Position numbers and translations under genes: made by a program. Of a stretch of 64,000 nucleotides of DNA, positions 44,404 through 53,661 are shown one piece after another; position 1 is the first letter of the stretch, and every line of letters begins with the position of its first letter. Source of the DNA: SbD1 sp039679945 (GTDB taxonomy: Bacteria; Desulfobacterota; Syntrophobacteria; Syntrophobacterales; Syntrophobacteraceae); contig JBDKTY010000039.1 in assembly GCA_039679945.1 (NCBI GenBank), forward strand, positions 24,887 to 88,886, written 5' to 3'. The notes under the pieces are model-generated. The model had not been told where the DNA came from. It saw only the letters and a program-made list of their open reading frames with translations, and ran no database searches.

Positions 44404-45495
44404 TTGTATCCAGAAAAAAAGACGGTTGCCTATTATATAACTCCGCACGGGTTTGGACATGCCGTCCGATCTTGTGAAATCCTGCGCCGTCTCATCGAAC
44501 TGCGCCCCGATGTCCGGCCGATTATCATCTCCGACATCCCCGAATCGCTCCTGGAACAGAATCTTGGGGACGGCGGGTACGTTTTCAGGCGTCTTCGCCT
44601 GGATATAGGGCTCTTTCAACGCGACAGCATTCGCTTCGATCTCGAGAAGACCCTGGAGGAACTTGAAAAACTTTATCTGCATTCCAGCCAAATCATTGAA
44701 GGGGAAATTGCATTCTTGAAAGACAACCGGGTCGGTGCGGTTGTTTCCGATATTTCTTTTTTGCCTTTTCCGGCGGCCCATGCCCTGGGCATACCCGCTG
44801 TCGGAATCAGCAACTTTACCTGGGACTGGATCTACACCGCCTATGCCGAACGCGATCCCCGCTGGAAGGGCATCATATCCTGGATCCGCAACTGCTATGC
44901 AACGGCTTCGCTATTTTTGCAGCTTCCGATGCACGGTGACTGCTCTGCCTTTCCGAGAATAGAGAGCGTTCCGCTGGTTGCCCGTAAAGCAGCACGCTGC
45001 CGCGAAGAAGTGCTGTCGATTCTTGGATTGGGAAAGAAAGAGCGGGTTTTCCTGATCTCTTTTACCAACCTGGATTTGGAGAAAGCCGCTTACGACCGCC
45101 TGGAGGGCATTCGGGATGTGACGTTTCTCTACAAGAGCCCGCTGAAGCTTCCACTGAGTCGAGCCCGCTCCATCGACGGACTGGAGATCTCCTACGTGGA
45201 TGCCGTGGCGGCCTCCGACGCAGTCATTACTAAGCCCGGATACGGGATCGTGTCCGATTGCCTGGCAAGCGCCACGCCTGTCATATATACAGACAGAGGA
45301 CTGTTCCCTGAATATCCCATCCTGGTCGAGACTCTCCGTGAGCAATTGACGTCAATCTACCTGGATTCGGATAGATTCCTTGCGGGTGAATGGGAACCGG
45401 CGATCAGGGAGATCAGTTCGCTTCCGGGAAAGACTCCCGTGATCCGAAGCGACGGCGCCGAGGCGTGCGTCATAAAGCTTTCTCAATTCATTTAG
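44404..45495 (+). CDS. Glycosyltransferase of the MurG/GT28-like fold
   Basis: 363 residues from TTG 44404, five bases after GGAGG. The N-terminal part has YYITPHGFGHAVRSCEI, the glycine-rich HGxGH loop typical of GT28/MurG-like and of the N-terminal domain of L-arabinokinase-type enzymes. The C-terminal part has ASDAVITKPGYGIVSDCL, the donor-binding KPG region. It may transfer a sugar to a surface glycan or lipid. It is the first gene before the O-acetylation pair, 264 bases away. Sugar donor unknown. Confidence 0.78.
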   Translation: MYPEKKTVAYYITPHGFGHAVRSCEILRRLIELRPDVRPIIISDIPESLLEQNLGDGGYVFRRLRLDIGLFQRDSIRFDLEKTLEELEKLYLHSSQIIEGEIAFLKDNRVGAVVSDISFLPFPAAHALGIPAVGISNFTWDWIYTAYAERDPRWKGIISWIRNCYATASLFLQLPMHGDCSAFPRIESVPLVARKAARCREEVLSILGLGKKERVFLISFTNLDLEKAAYDRLEGIRDVTFLYKSPLKLPLSRARSIDGLEISYVDAVAASDAVITKPGYGIVSDCLASATPVIYTDRGLFPEYPILVETLREQLTSIYLDSDRFLAGEWEPAIREISSLPGKTPVIRSDGAEACVIKLSQFI

Positions 45496-45758
45496 TGACC
45501 TGGGTCCGGCACCGCGACTCAGGAACAGGGGAGTGCCAGTCGGGGTGAATTTTTTCCGGTCGGGCTCACCGTTGGTCTGTGACTTAAGGATCGCCAGATG
45601 ATATATAGTCGGAACTCCAAAGCGATGTCCTTTGCCGCGGGTGCGTCCATCATGGGCGGGCAAACGCGGATGGGGCTGGATAGTCGTGGCGATGCTGGAG
45701 CGAAACGCAGCTCATTCATTCCCCGATCGATGAACGCGAACTGTCAGGTTTTTTAGCG

Positions 45759-47261
45759 ATGCTCTTCAGTTCGGTAATTTTCCTTTTCTTTTTTCTTCCA
45801 ATCGTACTGACATTCTATTTCCTTCCTTCAAAAGACTGGCGGAACGGTTTCTTTCTGGCTGCCAGCCTTGCTTTTTACGCATTCACCGAAGGGGCGTTCG
45901 TTCTCGTTCTCCTCGGTTCGATTGCCGGCAACTACCTTTTCGGCCTTTGGCTCGAATACGCCAGATCCGGGCTTGCATGTCCGGATGGCGCTAAACGGGC
46001 CCGGCCGCAAGCCCGCGGCATGCTTGCATCCCGTCGAATCGCTCTTGCCTCCGGGATCTGTTTCAACCTCGGGCTCCTCTGCATTTTCAAATACACCAAT
46101 TTCCTCATCGCAAATCTGAATGCAGTACTGACGGACGGGGGCGGGGCGGTGGTATCACTGGGAACCCTCTATGCCCCCGTAGGCATTTCATTTTTTACAT
46201 TCCATGCAATTTCGTACCTTGTGGACGTCTCCCGCAATGATGCACCCGTGTTGAAAAACCCCTTTTTGCTTGCTGTATACATGGCTGCATTCCCGAAGAT
46301 TTTGGCCGGTCCTATCACCCTTTATCGAAACGCCGCCGGGGAGCTGGCCTCCAGGATAGTCACCGGAGATGCCTTCCTGTATGGAATTGAACGCTTCATC
46401 ACGGGACTTGCCAAGAAGATTCTCATTGCCAACCCTCTTTCCGGAATCGCGGATGCCGCCTTCGGTGTGCAGGGCGCCAACATCGACATGCCGAGCGCAT
46501 GGGTAGGGATCATCTGCTATACCCTTCAAATCTATTTTGATTTTTCAGGCTATTCCGACATGGCTATCGGGCTTGGCAGAATGTTCGGGTTCACCTTTCC
46601 GGAGAATTTCAATTATCCCTACATCTCGGAATCTGTCCGCGAATTCTGGCAAAGGTGGCATATTTCGCTCTCCACCTGGTTCAGAGACTACCTCTATATT
46701 CCTCTCGGCGGCAACCGCCGTGCGCCCGCGAGGGTCTATGCCAACCTGATCGTTGTCTTCCTCCTTTGCGGTCTCTGGCATGGCGCGAGCTGGAACTTCG
46801 TGGTATGGGGCTGCTGGTATGGGCTGTTCCTGTCACTTGAGCGCACCGGGTTCGGGAAGCTGCTGAGATCGGTCGGGCGGCCCGTAAGGCATTTGTATCT
46901 GTTGATGGTGGTCATCGTGGGGTGGGTCTTTTTCAGGGCCGACAGTCTCTCGCATGCGGTCGCTTACCTTGGAGCGATGTTTGACCCGCGGGAAGCCGCC
47001 GGGAGCGCGCGGCATTTCGCTCTCGTCTACAATAACGAGCTATTTGCGTTATTTCCTCTGGCTGTCGCGCTCTGTCTTCCTTTATCCGCCTATGTCCGCA
47101 ACCTGTGTTTTTCTTCGCGGCGGGGGCAAGATGAATCGCGCGGTGACCTCCCGCGGTATGCCTCGGCTGCCTACGCCGCGCTGCTGGGTTTCTTTTTTCT
47201 TCTGTCCTGCATGTGTCTTGCGGGCGGCACCCACAAGGCATTCATATACTTTAAGTTCTGA
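45759..47261 (+). CDS. MBOAT family O-acyltransferase (AlgI-like)
   Basis: 500 residues with about twelve membrane helices. Hallmarks are the N-terminal MLFSSVIFLFFFLPIVL, the MBOAT core FWQRWHISLSTWFRDYLYIPLGG and the catalytic His in LWHGASWNFVVWG. AlgI moves acetyl groups across the inner membrane for polysaccharide O-acetylation. The next gene is its AlgJ/AlgX-type partner, which together form an export acetylation pair. Ribosome site before ATG 45759 is weak. The actual polysaccharide is unknown. Confidence 0.92.
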   Translation: MLFSSVIFLFFFLPIVLTFYFLPSKDWRNGFFLAASLAFYAFTEGAFVLVLLGSIAGNYLFGLWLEYARSGLACPDGAKRARPQARGMLASRRIALASGICFNLGLLCIFKYTNFLIANLNAVLTDGGGAVVSLGTLYAPVGISFFTFHAISYLVDVSRNDAPVLKNPFLLAVYMAAFPKILAGPITLYRNAAGELASRIVTGDAFLYGIERFITGLAKKILIANPLSGIADAAFGVQGANIDMPSAWVGIICYTLQIYFDFSGYSDMAIGLGRMFGFTFPENFNYPYISESVREFWQRWHISLSTWFRDYLYIPLGGNRRAPARVYANLIVVFLLCGLWHGASWNFVVWGCWYGLFLSLERTGFGKLLRSVGRPVRHLYLLMVVIVGWVFFRADSLSHAVAYLGAMFDPREAAGSARHFALVYNNELFALFPLAVALCLPLSAYVRNLCFSSRRGQDESRGDLPRYASAAYAALLGFFFLLSCMCLAGGTHKAFIYFKF

Positions 47262-47274
47262 GGAAAATTGTAGA

Positions 47275-48351
47275 TTGCGAAAACTGCCTTTCATCATTGC
47301 CGGTCTCTTCCTGTTGGGATTGTGGCTTCCAGCCTTGCAAATGCACTTCGTCGTCTATAAGGAGTTCGACGATACCGAGAACCGGGAACTTGCGCCTGTT
47401 CCAAGCCTGAATAACCACGCCTCCCGTTTCACGGACCAGATTGACGCATATGTCGCCGATCATTTTGGCTTCCGTCCCGATCTGATTCGCTGGAACAGCA
47501 TTTTGCGTGTTTATCTTCTGAGGAGTTCCCCCGTTAAGAGCGTTATACTCGGGAAGGATTCCTGGCTCTTCTACTGCTCCGAAGCGCTGGCTGACGGGAA
47601 CAGCATGAACGATTATATGGGCATGATTCCGCTGGCGGATACGGAACTGGAGAAGCTTCGCATCAGGCTGGAAGAGAACCGCCGACGTTTTTCAGAGCGT
47701 GGAATTCCCTATGTCGTAGCGATTGCCCCAAACAAGAACTCCATGTACGGGGAATACCTTCCCGAAAGGATCGAAACCTGCAAATCGAATGAAACTCGTC
47801 TGAACCAGTTTATCGAGTATATGGGCAAGAAGTCGGATCTTCGGGTACTGGATCTTCGCGAGGCTTTATCCAGTGCAAAAGCCCGCCGGCTCCCCGTCTA
47901 CTGGGAAACTGACTCGCATTGGAACACATACGGGGCCTATGTGGGCTACAGGGAGATAATGGGTGAAATAGCCAGGATTTATCCAGGGGCGGGACCACTG
48001 GGAATTTCCGGAGAGGTAACGGTGGAACGTACCACGCGCGGAGGGGATCTTGCCCAGATGCTCTTTTTGACGGACCTGCTGGCGGAGAGCAATCACACAA
48101 GATTCGAGCTGGCATCCGCCCCCGACCAGGCACGGCTCAAGAAACTGTTGTTCCGGCATGACTCCTTCGGTGACAACCTGTATCCATTTCTACGAAAGCA
48201 TTTCAATGAAATTGTCAATATAGCGCCGTTCGCCCCATTCAGGTTCGAGGAGATTTTCAGGGACCCACCGGAAGTTGTGCTGCATCTCTTTACGGAGAGG
48301 TATCTAACGCAAGCTGTCCACGACGACTTCTTCTACGAAGAAGGAAAATGA
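47275..48351 (+). CDS. AlgJ/AlgX-like SGNH acetyltransferase domain protein
   Basis: 358 residues from TTG 47275, ten bases after AGGA; the frame reaches back to 46954 but that part overlaps the MBOAT gene. An N-terminal anchor (FIIAGLFLLGLWLP) leads to the AlgX/AlgJ domain, marked by GKDSWLFY near residue 95, AIAPNKNSMY, and the catalytic-type WETDSHWNTYGAYVGY. RHDSFGDNL supplies the Ser block. It is expected to place acetyl groups received through the MBOAT partner onto the polysaccharide in the periplasm. It follows the MBOAT stop by 13 bases. Confidence 0.88.
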   Translation: MRKLPFIIAGLFLLGLWLPALQMHFVVYKEFDDTENRELAPVPSLNNHASRFTDQIDAYVADHFGFRPDLIRWNSILRVYLLRSSPVKSVILGKDSWLFYCSEALADGNSMNDYMGMIPLADTELEKLRIRLEENRRRFSERGIPYVVAIAPNKNSMYGEYLPERIETCKSNETRLNQFIEYMGKKSDLRVLDLREALSSAKARRLPVYWETDSHWNTYGAYVGYREIMGEIARIYPGAGPLGISGEVTVERTTRGGDLAQMLFLTDLLAESNHTRFELASAPDQARLKKLLFRHDSFGDNLYPFLRKHFNEIVNIAPFAPFRFEEIFRDPPEVVLHLFTERYLTQAVHDDFFYEEGK

Positions 48352-48467
48352 TGATTTCCACATGGGATCATGCTCGATGCGAGCGAGCGGGGATACTTCG
48401 CGCGGGTATTCGCGGTACATGAACGAGAATGCAGGGAGAAGGGAAGAGCATTGATCGGATGCCAGTC

Positions 48468-48508
48468 CCGGGAACCGGCATCCTAAGATGGATGATGCCG
48501 GTTCCCGG
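48468..48508. repeat. Long hairpin between convergent genes
   Basis: CCGGGAACCGGCATC (48468-48482) and GATGCCGGTTCCCGG (48494-48508), perfect 15-base arms around an 11-base loop. It lies between the AlgJ-like gene and a minus-strand gene that ends at 48537. No T-run on either side; probable bidirectional hairpin. Confidence 0.85.
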
Positions 48509-48536
48509 ACAATGACGGGTGGAAGAGATATGCGGC

Positions 48537-48911
48537 TTATTTGAATATCTTCAGTCTCTTCGGTCTTTGCAACTCTTTTACTTCACTTCCTTGTTTTGCC
48601 CAGACAGCTCCATCGGAATCCTCGAAGTTATTCCCCTTCAGCTTGCCGGATGCTTCACCACCATCATCCAATGTCAGGGTGACATTTTCCCCGTTTTTGA
48701 AATATCTGCCGGTGACCTCGACGAAGGGTTTTTCCGGATCGGGTGGCGTCGCTCTCTGCTTGAGCATGAATTTGCCATCCGGGTAAAGCGTCAGGTATTC
48801 CTTGCTGTCCTTTTTGCTGACGTAGGTTCCAGGGACCGTGGGCTCTTCCGCCGCGAAGGCGAAACCAACCAGTGCAAAAAACAGCGTGACAGATAAAATG
48901 AAGGTTTTCAT
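48537..48911 (-). CDS. Small secreted protein of unknown function
   Basis: 124 residues from ATG 48911. A clear signal peptide (TFILSVTLFFALVGFAFAAE) is cut near Ala22. The mature part is beta-rich: GTYVSKKDSKEYLTLYPDGKF, FVEVTGRYFKNGENVTLTLDD and GNNFEDSDGAVWAKQG, like the lipocalin-type strands of small copper-resistance or META-type domains. No cysteines. It has its own promoter. Family not recognised. Confidence 0.75.
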   Translation of the reverse strand: MKTFILSVTLFFALVGFAFAAEEPTVPGTYVSKKDSKEYLTLYPDGKFMLKQRATPPDPEKPFVEVTGRYFKNGENVTLTLDDGGEASGKLKGNNFEDSDGAVWAKQGSEVKELQRPKRLKIFK

Positions 48912-48962
48912 GGCACTCTTCCTCAATGAAATTACCGGATTCCCAGACCAAATCCAGCGCGT

Positions 48963-48991
48963 ACACTATATTTGGTGAGTGCCGATGTCAA
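48963..48991 (-). promoter_or_regulatory. Promoter for the small secreted protein
   Basis: Minus strand TTGACA (48991-48986); TAGTGT at 48968-48963 gives a 17-base spacer, and the better-looking TATAGT at 48970-48965 gives 15. ATG lies 50 bases further. Confidence 0.5.
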
Positions 48992-49304
48992 TGCTTTTCG
49001 CTGGTTTGTACGCTATTGCACTAATGGCGCCGGCGTGGTTTATTGGCCTGGTATTGTCCTGGCGAGGCTGCCTTGAAACCGGATATTGTCAATTATTGCT
49101 CTTTCGAAGAGGAGTGTCTCCCATGGGTCGATTATGTTGCTCTGTTCCTGTCAGGGCTTTTTGCAACAATCGTCAGGCGAGGGTTTAGAGGGCTTATACG
49201 ATAGTCCCCGGGATTCGGCGTCCTCGAGCTTTCGGCCGGCCTGTTCCAGGTCGAGCGACCGGGTCGAATCCTGACCAAACCCTTGACCAAAAGGCAAAAA
49301 CCCA
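48992..49304. other. Intergenic region between secreted protein and tRNA-His terminator
   Basis: 313 bases. A 69-codon plus-strand frame (48979-49188) has no ribosome site, ends arginine-rich and is not accepted. Nothing else is seen. Confidence 0.45.
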
Positions 49305-49340
49305 ATAAAAAAGCCGACCCGCTTTTTCAGCAAATCGGCT
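49305..49340 (-). terminator. Intrinsic terminator of the tRNA-His gene
   Basis: Minus strand AGCCGATTTGCT pairs with AGCGGGTCGGCT (12 bp, three G-U) around a 5-base loop, followed by six T. Confidence 0.8.
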
Positions 49341-49361
49341 TCCGACCTTACTTACCCGGAG

Positions 49362-49436
49362 GGTGAGTGACCGGACTTGAACCGGCAGCCTCTGGGGCCA
49401 CAACCCAGTGCTCTAACCAGTTGAGCTACACCCACC
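49362..49436 (-). tRNA. tRNA-His (anticodon GTG)
   Basis: Anticodon loop TTGTGGC in a normal cloverleaf: acceptor GTGGGTG/CACTCAC with one G-U, D-arm GCTCAACTGGTTAGAGC, T-arm GCCGGTTCAAGTCCGGT. The extra G at -1 (49436) faces C73 (49362), as required for histidine tRNA. CCA is not encoded, unlike the tRNA-fMet above. Confidence 0.95.
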
Positions 49437-49457
49437 ATTGACTCAATCGAATTTTGT

Positions 49458-49486
49458 CTTCTACCACTTCATCGGAGGAAAATCAA
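49458..49486 (-). promoter_or_regulatory. Possible promoter of the tRNA-His gene
   Basis: Minus strand TTGATT (49486-49481), 17-base spacer, TAGAAG (49463-49458), about 15 bases before the tRNA. Confidence 0.4.
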
Positions 49487-49718
49487 GCGGAAGTCGTTAT
49501 CGCGATTCCGACCATACCCCATCCCTTGAGGAACCCGATAAAGGGCCCTCTCTTGCCTCGACAGGCGCGCCCGGCAGGGTGCCGAGACAGCTCCGCCGGC
49601 GCCGATGAACTGGCGGGGAAGCAGTTATTCAACCGGGTGCGGTCTTCTTGCGCCTGTCGGGATCTTGGTATAAAGTCGGCCGAACTATCCACCAATCTTG
49701 AACAGCAAAGGACCGAGA

Positions 49719-50711
49719 ATGGAAAGAAGAGAAGATGTTTTTGCGATCGCCAGGAAATTCATGCAAAGCCGGATCATTCTCACCGCTGCCGAACTCGACC
49801 TTTTCACCGTTGTACAGGAAGGCAATTTGACTGCCGGGCAAATAGCGCAAAAACTCAGTCTTGACGAAAGGGCACTTACGCGGGTGCTGGATTGCCTCAT
49901 CAACCTCGATCTGCTGGAGAAAACAGCCGGTGTGTACTCACTTACGGTCGAGGGCGCGACATTTTCCTCGAGACACCCGGAATCCTCTCTGCCGATGCTG
50001 CTTCACATGAACAGTCTCTGGGATAGCTGGAGCACGCTAACCGATGTTGTCGTGAAAGGACCCGATTCAGAGCAAAGACCTCCAAAACCCATGGACCCGG
50101 AGGGCAGGCGGGCCTTTATCGGGGCGATGCATGTCGTGGGGAGGAGTCTTTCGGAGGAGGTTGCGGGGTCTGTTGATCTGAGCGGGTTTAGAAAAATGAT
50201 CGATGTCGGTGGTGGTTCGGGAACTTATACAATTGCGTTTCTTAGGAACAATCCCGGGATGAAGGCGGTTCTCTTCGATATGGAGGGAGTTATTCCCATG
50301 GCGCGTGAAAGGCTTGACGCGGAGGGATTCCTTGACCGGGCGGAGTTGATGGCGGGGGATTTCTACAAGGATGAACTTCCCGGGGGATGCGATTTCGCTC
50401 TGCTGTCAGCCATTATTCACCAGAACAGTCCCGCACAGAACCGCGCTCTCTATGCCAAGATTTTCGGGGCTCTGGAGCCGGGCGGCGTTCTGGTCATTCG
50501 CGACCATATCATGGAGGACACACGCACGCGTCCTCCTGAAGGAGCGCTCTTCGCGATAAATATGCTCGTGAACACACGAGGGGGCGACACGTACACATTC
50601 GCCGAGGTGGAGGCGGATCTCGGGGACGTGGGCTTTGTGGATGTGAAGGTCCTCCGAACCGGAGAGAAAATGGACTGCCTGGTAGGGGCCACAAAGCCCG
50701 GGCGAATCTGA
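49719..50711 (+). CDS. SAM-dependent O-methyltransferase (plant-OMT/HIOMT-like)
   Basis: 330 residues from ATG 49719, after AAAGGA; a TTG at 49698 is possible. The N-terminal winged-helix dimerisation domain (about residues 10-85) has LTAAELDLFTVV and LDERALTRVLDCLINL. The Rossmann SAM domain has motif I MIDVGGGSGTYTIAF near residue 165 and the late LVIRDHIM. Such enzymes methylate small hydroxylated molecules, including acetylserotonin-like and polyketide substrates. It is convergent with the stress protein, four bases apart. Link to the CoA-transferases is only by position. Confidence 0.88.
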   Translation: MERREDVFAIARKFMQSRIILTAAELDLFTVVQEGNLTAGQIAQKLSLDERALTRVLDCLINLDLLEKTAGVYSLTVEGATFSSRHPESSLPMLLHMNSLWDSWSTLTDVVVKGPDSEQRPPKPMDPEGRRAFIGAMHVVGRSLSEEVAGSVDLSGFRKMIDVGGGSGTYTIAFLRNNPGMKAVLFDMEGVIPMARERLDAEGFLDRAELMAGDFYKDELPGGCDFALLSAIIHQNSPAQNRALYAKIFGALEPGGVLVIRDHIMEDTRTRPPEGALFAINMLVNTRGGDTYTFAEVEADLGDVGFVDVKVLRTGEKMDCLVGATKPGRI

Positions 50712-50715
50712 GATC

Positions 50716-51648
50716 CTAGGCCACGATCCAAAGCGCCATTTCGTTGGAAATCTGGGTGAGTTTGGCGGCGACGCGTCCCATCTGGAATTGTACGACTTCC
50801 GAGACGCCTCGTCTGCCGATCACCAGAGAGCCGAACATTCCATGTCTTGCCTCATCGAGCAGGGCGCCCGCTCTGCTGCCAACCCCGGTTATTACCTTGG
50901 TGGTTATCTGGGGAGTTTTGATCCCGGCTGTCGTAAGGGACCTCGTGACTTTGTTGAAGACCGGAAGGATCGCGGCCTGTGCTGATTCCATCAGCCTCTG
51001 GGTATAGGCTTCAGACAGGAGTTCGGGCGACAATCGCTCTGGGTTTCTAACGACATGGGCCAGCGTTACGGCCGGGTTGGAGGAGCCAAGGTACTTGCCA
51101 ACAAAGCTGGCGGCGCGCAACGCTCCGGCCGAGTTGTCGAGACCGATGAGAACTCGGCCCAGCCGCGGCTTTCCCCCGACAATACAGAGCGGGACGGTAG
51201 TAAGACTTCCCAGCATTTTGCCGGCCACATTTCCCAGGGCGGGATCGGGAATTGCCCCGAGTCCCCTGCGGCCCAGGGCAACCGCATCGTAACCGCTCTT
51301 GGCTTCGGCGAGCGCATCTCGCGCTATGCCCGTCTGGCGTTTCTGGACCTTTATGTTGATAAGATTCTCTTCCGCGCCCGCCGATATGAGGACTTGCCGC
51401 GCCCTTTGCATAAAATCGAGCATCTTGTTCATCTGCTTGCTTTCCCAGTCTTTCAGGAAAGTAAGGTACTGGGGGCCGAGAGGGTCTTTTTCCCAGTCCC
51501 AGAATGAGTCGGGTACAGGGTCCAGAACGTTGAAGAGAACCACTTCCGTTTGCCAGAGGATATAGGCTTTGCTGATGTAGTTGATCAGATCATAGGACTG
51601 ATCGGAACCGTCCACGAGGAGGAGTATGCGCCTTTTTGCCGTTGCCAT
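50716..51648 (-). CDS. Tandem universal stress protein (two UspA domains)
   Basis: 310 residues: two UspA domains, about 1-155 and 160-310. Each has the ATP-loop spacing G-2x-G-9x-G (GRRGLG and GRRGVS), but the Ser/Thr that normally follows the last Gly is Asn in the first and Arg in the second, so nucleotide binding may be changed. Usp proteins modulate stress responses. It sits just downstream of the first CoA-transferase pair on the same strand (69 bases) and may be in that operon. Confidence 0.88.
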   Translation of the reverse strand: MATAKRRILLLVDGSDQSYDLINYISKAYILWQTEVVLFNVLDPVPDSFWDWEKDPLGPQYLTFLKDWESKQMNKMLDFMQRARQVLISAGAEENLINIKVQKRQTGIARDALAEAKSGYDAVALGRRGLGAIPDPALGNVAGKMLGSLTTVPLCIVGGKPRLGRVLIGLDNSAGALRAASFVGKYLGSSNPAVTLAHVVRNPERLSPELLSEAYTQRLMESAQAAILPVFNKVTRSLTTAGIKTPQITTKVITGVGSRAGALLDEARHGMFGSLVIGRRGVSEVVQFQMGRVAAKLTQISNEMALWIVA

Positions 51649-51717
51649 GGAAAACTCGTGAGATGATCTGTTAGAGCAAACGACCGCCCTTGCGGCCGAA
51701 CATATTCAGGATCGGGA

Positions 51718-52545
51718 TCAATCCGCGGATCTGGGTACAAACAACTCGTCCCTGTCCAATACCTCATGGATCAGGTACAGCTCATCCGCGGAAGGCGGGG
51801 GAGTTTCGCCCCTCACCCTGCCGATATCAAGGTTGAACATGCAAAGCCCGGCTATCTGTTCGGGAGTATGTCCGGGATGGAAAGTATCAAGGTACATCCT
51901 TCCGGTTTCCACGTCAAACCTGAATACCCCCGCCGTGCTGATTACCGCGGATGGACCACCGCGAAAGGCGCCGCCGTACAGCTCACGCCGGTGAACGCAC
52001 TGACCGGAGGGCCACTTCTTGACCCGCCATCCCGGAATGGTGATATAGCTCACTGACTGCACGAAGCGCCGGGGTTCGTGCACCATGATATATACGGTGC
52101 GTCTGGCAAACGAGTTAATGTCCGGGTTGCCGCCGCCGCCCGTCAAACGCAGTTCGGGATCGAGATAATCTCCAATGACCGTCGTGTTCACATTGCCGTA
52201 TTCATCCATCTCGGCTCCCGTCAGGAACCCCAGATCGATATAGCCCCTCTGGGCGAGAAAAAATGCCTCGCATAGCCCGGAGGACCGTGATGACGCCGTC
52301 TCACACCGGGGATCACCCACGGAAGTTGGCAATGCGACCGGATGACTGTCAAAGGTCCCGCTTTCGAAGATGAGCTTGAGGTGGGGGGCGTGGGTTTTCT
52401 GGGCGAGCATGATAGCAAGCATGGGAATGCCTGTCCCCGCGAACACGATCTCCCCGTCGCGAACTTCACGGCTGGCGGCCACAGTCATGAGGTCGGCCAG
52501 GGTATAGCCTCTTTTGTTTACCTTTCTTGCGGAAGACTCCATCAT
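51718..52545 (-). CDS. CoA-transferase family I, beta subunit (pair 1, GctB-like)
   Basis: 275 residues. ATG 52545 lies one base after the stop of the alpha subunit gene (TAA 52549-52547), so the subunits are coupled. The catalytic Glu61 is in LIFESGTF, at the place of GctB Glu54. Also conserved are FAGTGIP, TGAEMDEYGNVNTT and GGGGNPDINS. It pairs with the next gene as a heterodimer that moves CoA between carboxylic acids. The substrate is not clear from sequence. Confidence 0.9.
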   Translation of the reverse strand: MMESSARKVNKRGYTLADLMTVAASREVRDGEIVFAGTGIPMLAIMLAQKTHAPHLKLIFESGTFDSHPVALPTSVGDPRCETASSRSSGLCEAFFLAQRGYIDLGFLTGAEMDEYGNVNTTVIGDYLDPELRLTGGGGNPDINSFARRTVYIMVHEPRRFVQSVSYITIPGWRVKKWPSGQCVHRRELYGGAFRGGPSAVISTAGVFRFDVETGRMYLDTFHPGHTPEQIAGLCMFNLDIGRVRGETPPPSADELYLIHEVLDRDELFVPRSAD

Positions 52546-52546
52546 T

Positions 52547-53515
52547 TTACCCCTTTCCGACCTTCGCGGAAAAACCAAGGGTTCGGCTTGCCCTCAGACC
52601 GATGAGGCGCCCGGATCCAAGCCTTTCCAGGTATCCATTGTGAGTGGTCCGATGAATCCATTCGCGGGCGAATTCATCGAATCCCTCCTGGGTTCGTGTC
52701 TGCATATAGAAATTGCGGATGAAATCTCCGTCAGGTTCATAAAAGCCGGCCATGCCGGTTGGATGGGCACCATAGGGGCACTCCACCACGTAGTCGACGA
52801 CAAAAGCGGGGATCGTATTCAGCCTGGGGTCCCTGCGAAGATATTCCTCGGGCACCACTTCCTCGGCTAAAACAATTGTAACGTCAGCCGCCCGCGCAAT
52901 TTCAGGATCAGTGAAAAACTGTCCCTCGATTCTCACCGTCCCGTCCGTGCCGGCTTTCTGCGCGCATATGACGGCTATGTCAACCTTGGCGGCCGGAACC
53001 AGGATTTGCTCCGCACCGGAAAAGAAGGGATCATTTATCGTGTCGTATTTCTTCCTGGGGATTTTAGGATTGCTGCCATCACGTAAGCCGGCGAGTGCCA
53101 GCATATCGTAGGCGGGATTGTGGATATCGGTGCCCAGCGCGGTTTGTACAGCCATGAAGGGCATTCCCGCCGAAGCGGCCAGGAATCGCATTCCCATCTC
53201 CGCATGGGTGTAATCCTCGTAGATAATTTCTTTACCCTTTATTTTGCGAGACAGGTTCGCGCCAAATTTGCCATATATTTCATGGCCAATCCAGGAGGAT
53301 TCCCACACCGACACACAGCCGGCCCCTATGAGGAACTCGGAATGCGGTCCGCTGTTCACCTCGATGACGTGAAGATTACGTTTCCTCTGCCGTATCAGTT
53401 CGAACACAAAAGCACAAGGCCGGCGCCAGATAGTGAAACCGGAAAAGGTAATAAGGGCGCCATCCCTTACGATCTCCGCGGCCTGCGACAGGGTAATCAG
53501 CTTTGAATCGCTCAT
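52547..53515 (-). CDS. CoA-transferase family I, alpha subunit (pair 1, GctA-like)
   Basis: 322 residues. The glycine-rich ITFSGFTIWRRPCAF near residue 22 is the CoA-binding region; FVEL-type helices, EVNSGPHSEFLIGAG and the ADVTIVLAEEVVPEEYL block follow. It resembles glutaconate CoA-transferase subunit A. It is the first gene of alpha-beta-usp on the minus strand and divergent from pair 2. Confidence 0.9.
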   Translation of the reverse strand: MSDSKLITLSQAAEIVRDGALITFSGFTIWRRPCAFVFELIRQRKRNLHVIEVNSGPHSEFLIGAGCVSVWESSWIGHEIYGKFGANLSRKIKGKEIIYEDYTHAEMGMRFLAASAGMPFMAVQTALGTDIHNPAYDMLALAGLRDGSNPKIPRKKYDTINDPFFSGAEQILVPAAKVDIAVICAQKAGTDGTVRIEGQFFTDPEIARAADVTIVLAEEVVPEEYLRRDPRLNTIPAFVVDYVVECPYGAHPTGMAGFYEPDGDFIRNFYMQTRTQEGFDEFAREWIHRTTHNGYLERLGSGRLIGLRASRTLGFSAKVGKG

Positions 53516-53608
53516 CTGTGTCTGCCTTCTTGTCCATTGAGGAAATGAGACGCCCGAAATGAACAGCTCTCATCTATGACGTTTAGTGGAAGAGCGGAAA
53601 AAATTCAA

Positions 53609-53661
53609 AAACTATTTTATTGGGAAAAAAAGCTCAATGTTGGCGCAATGCTTGACGCCAA
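53609..53661. promoter_or_regulatory. Divergent control region between CoA-transferase pairs 1 and 2
   Basis: Minus strand: TTGAGC (53637-53632), 17-base spacer, TAGTTT (53614-53609). Plus strand: TTGACG at 53652-53657 with a weak TAAACG 17 bases on. A 22-base palindrome TTGGCG-N10-CGCCAA (53640-53661) overlaps the plus -35 and could be an operator shared by both operons. Confidence 0.4.

Noticed and set aside
48979..49188. A 69-codon plus frame
   Set aside because: No ribosome site, and the second half is an arginine/cysteine-rich shadow-like sequence; overlaps a promoter on the other strand.
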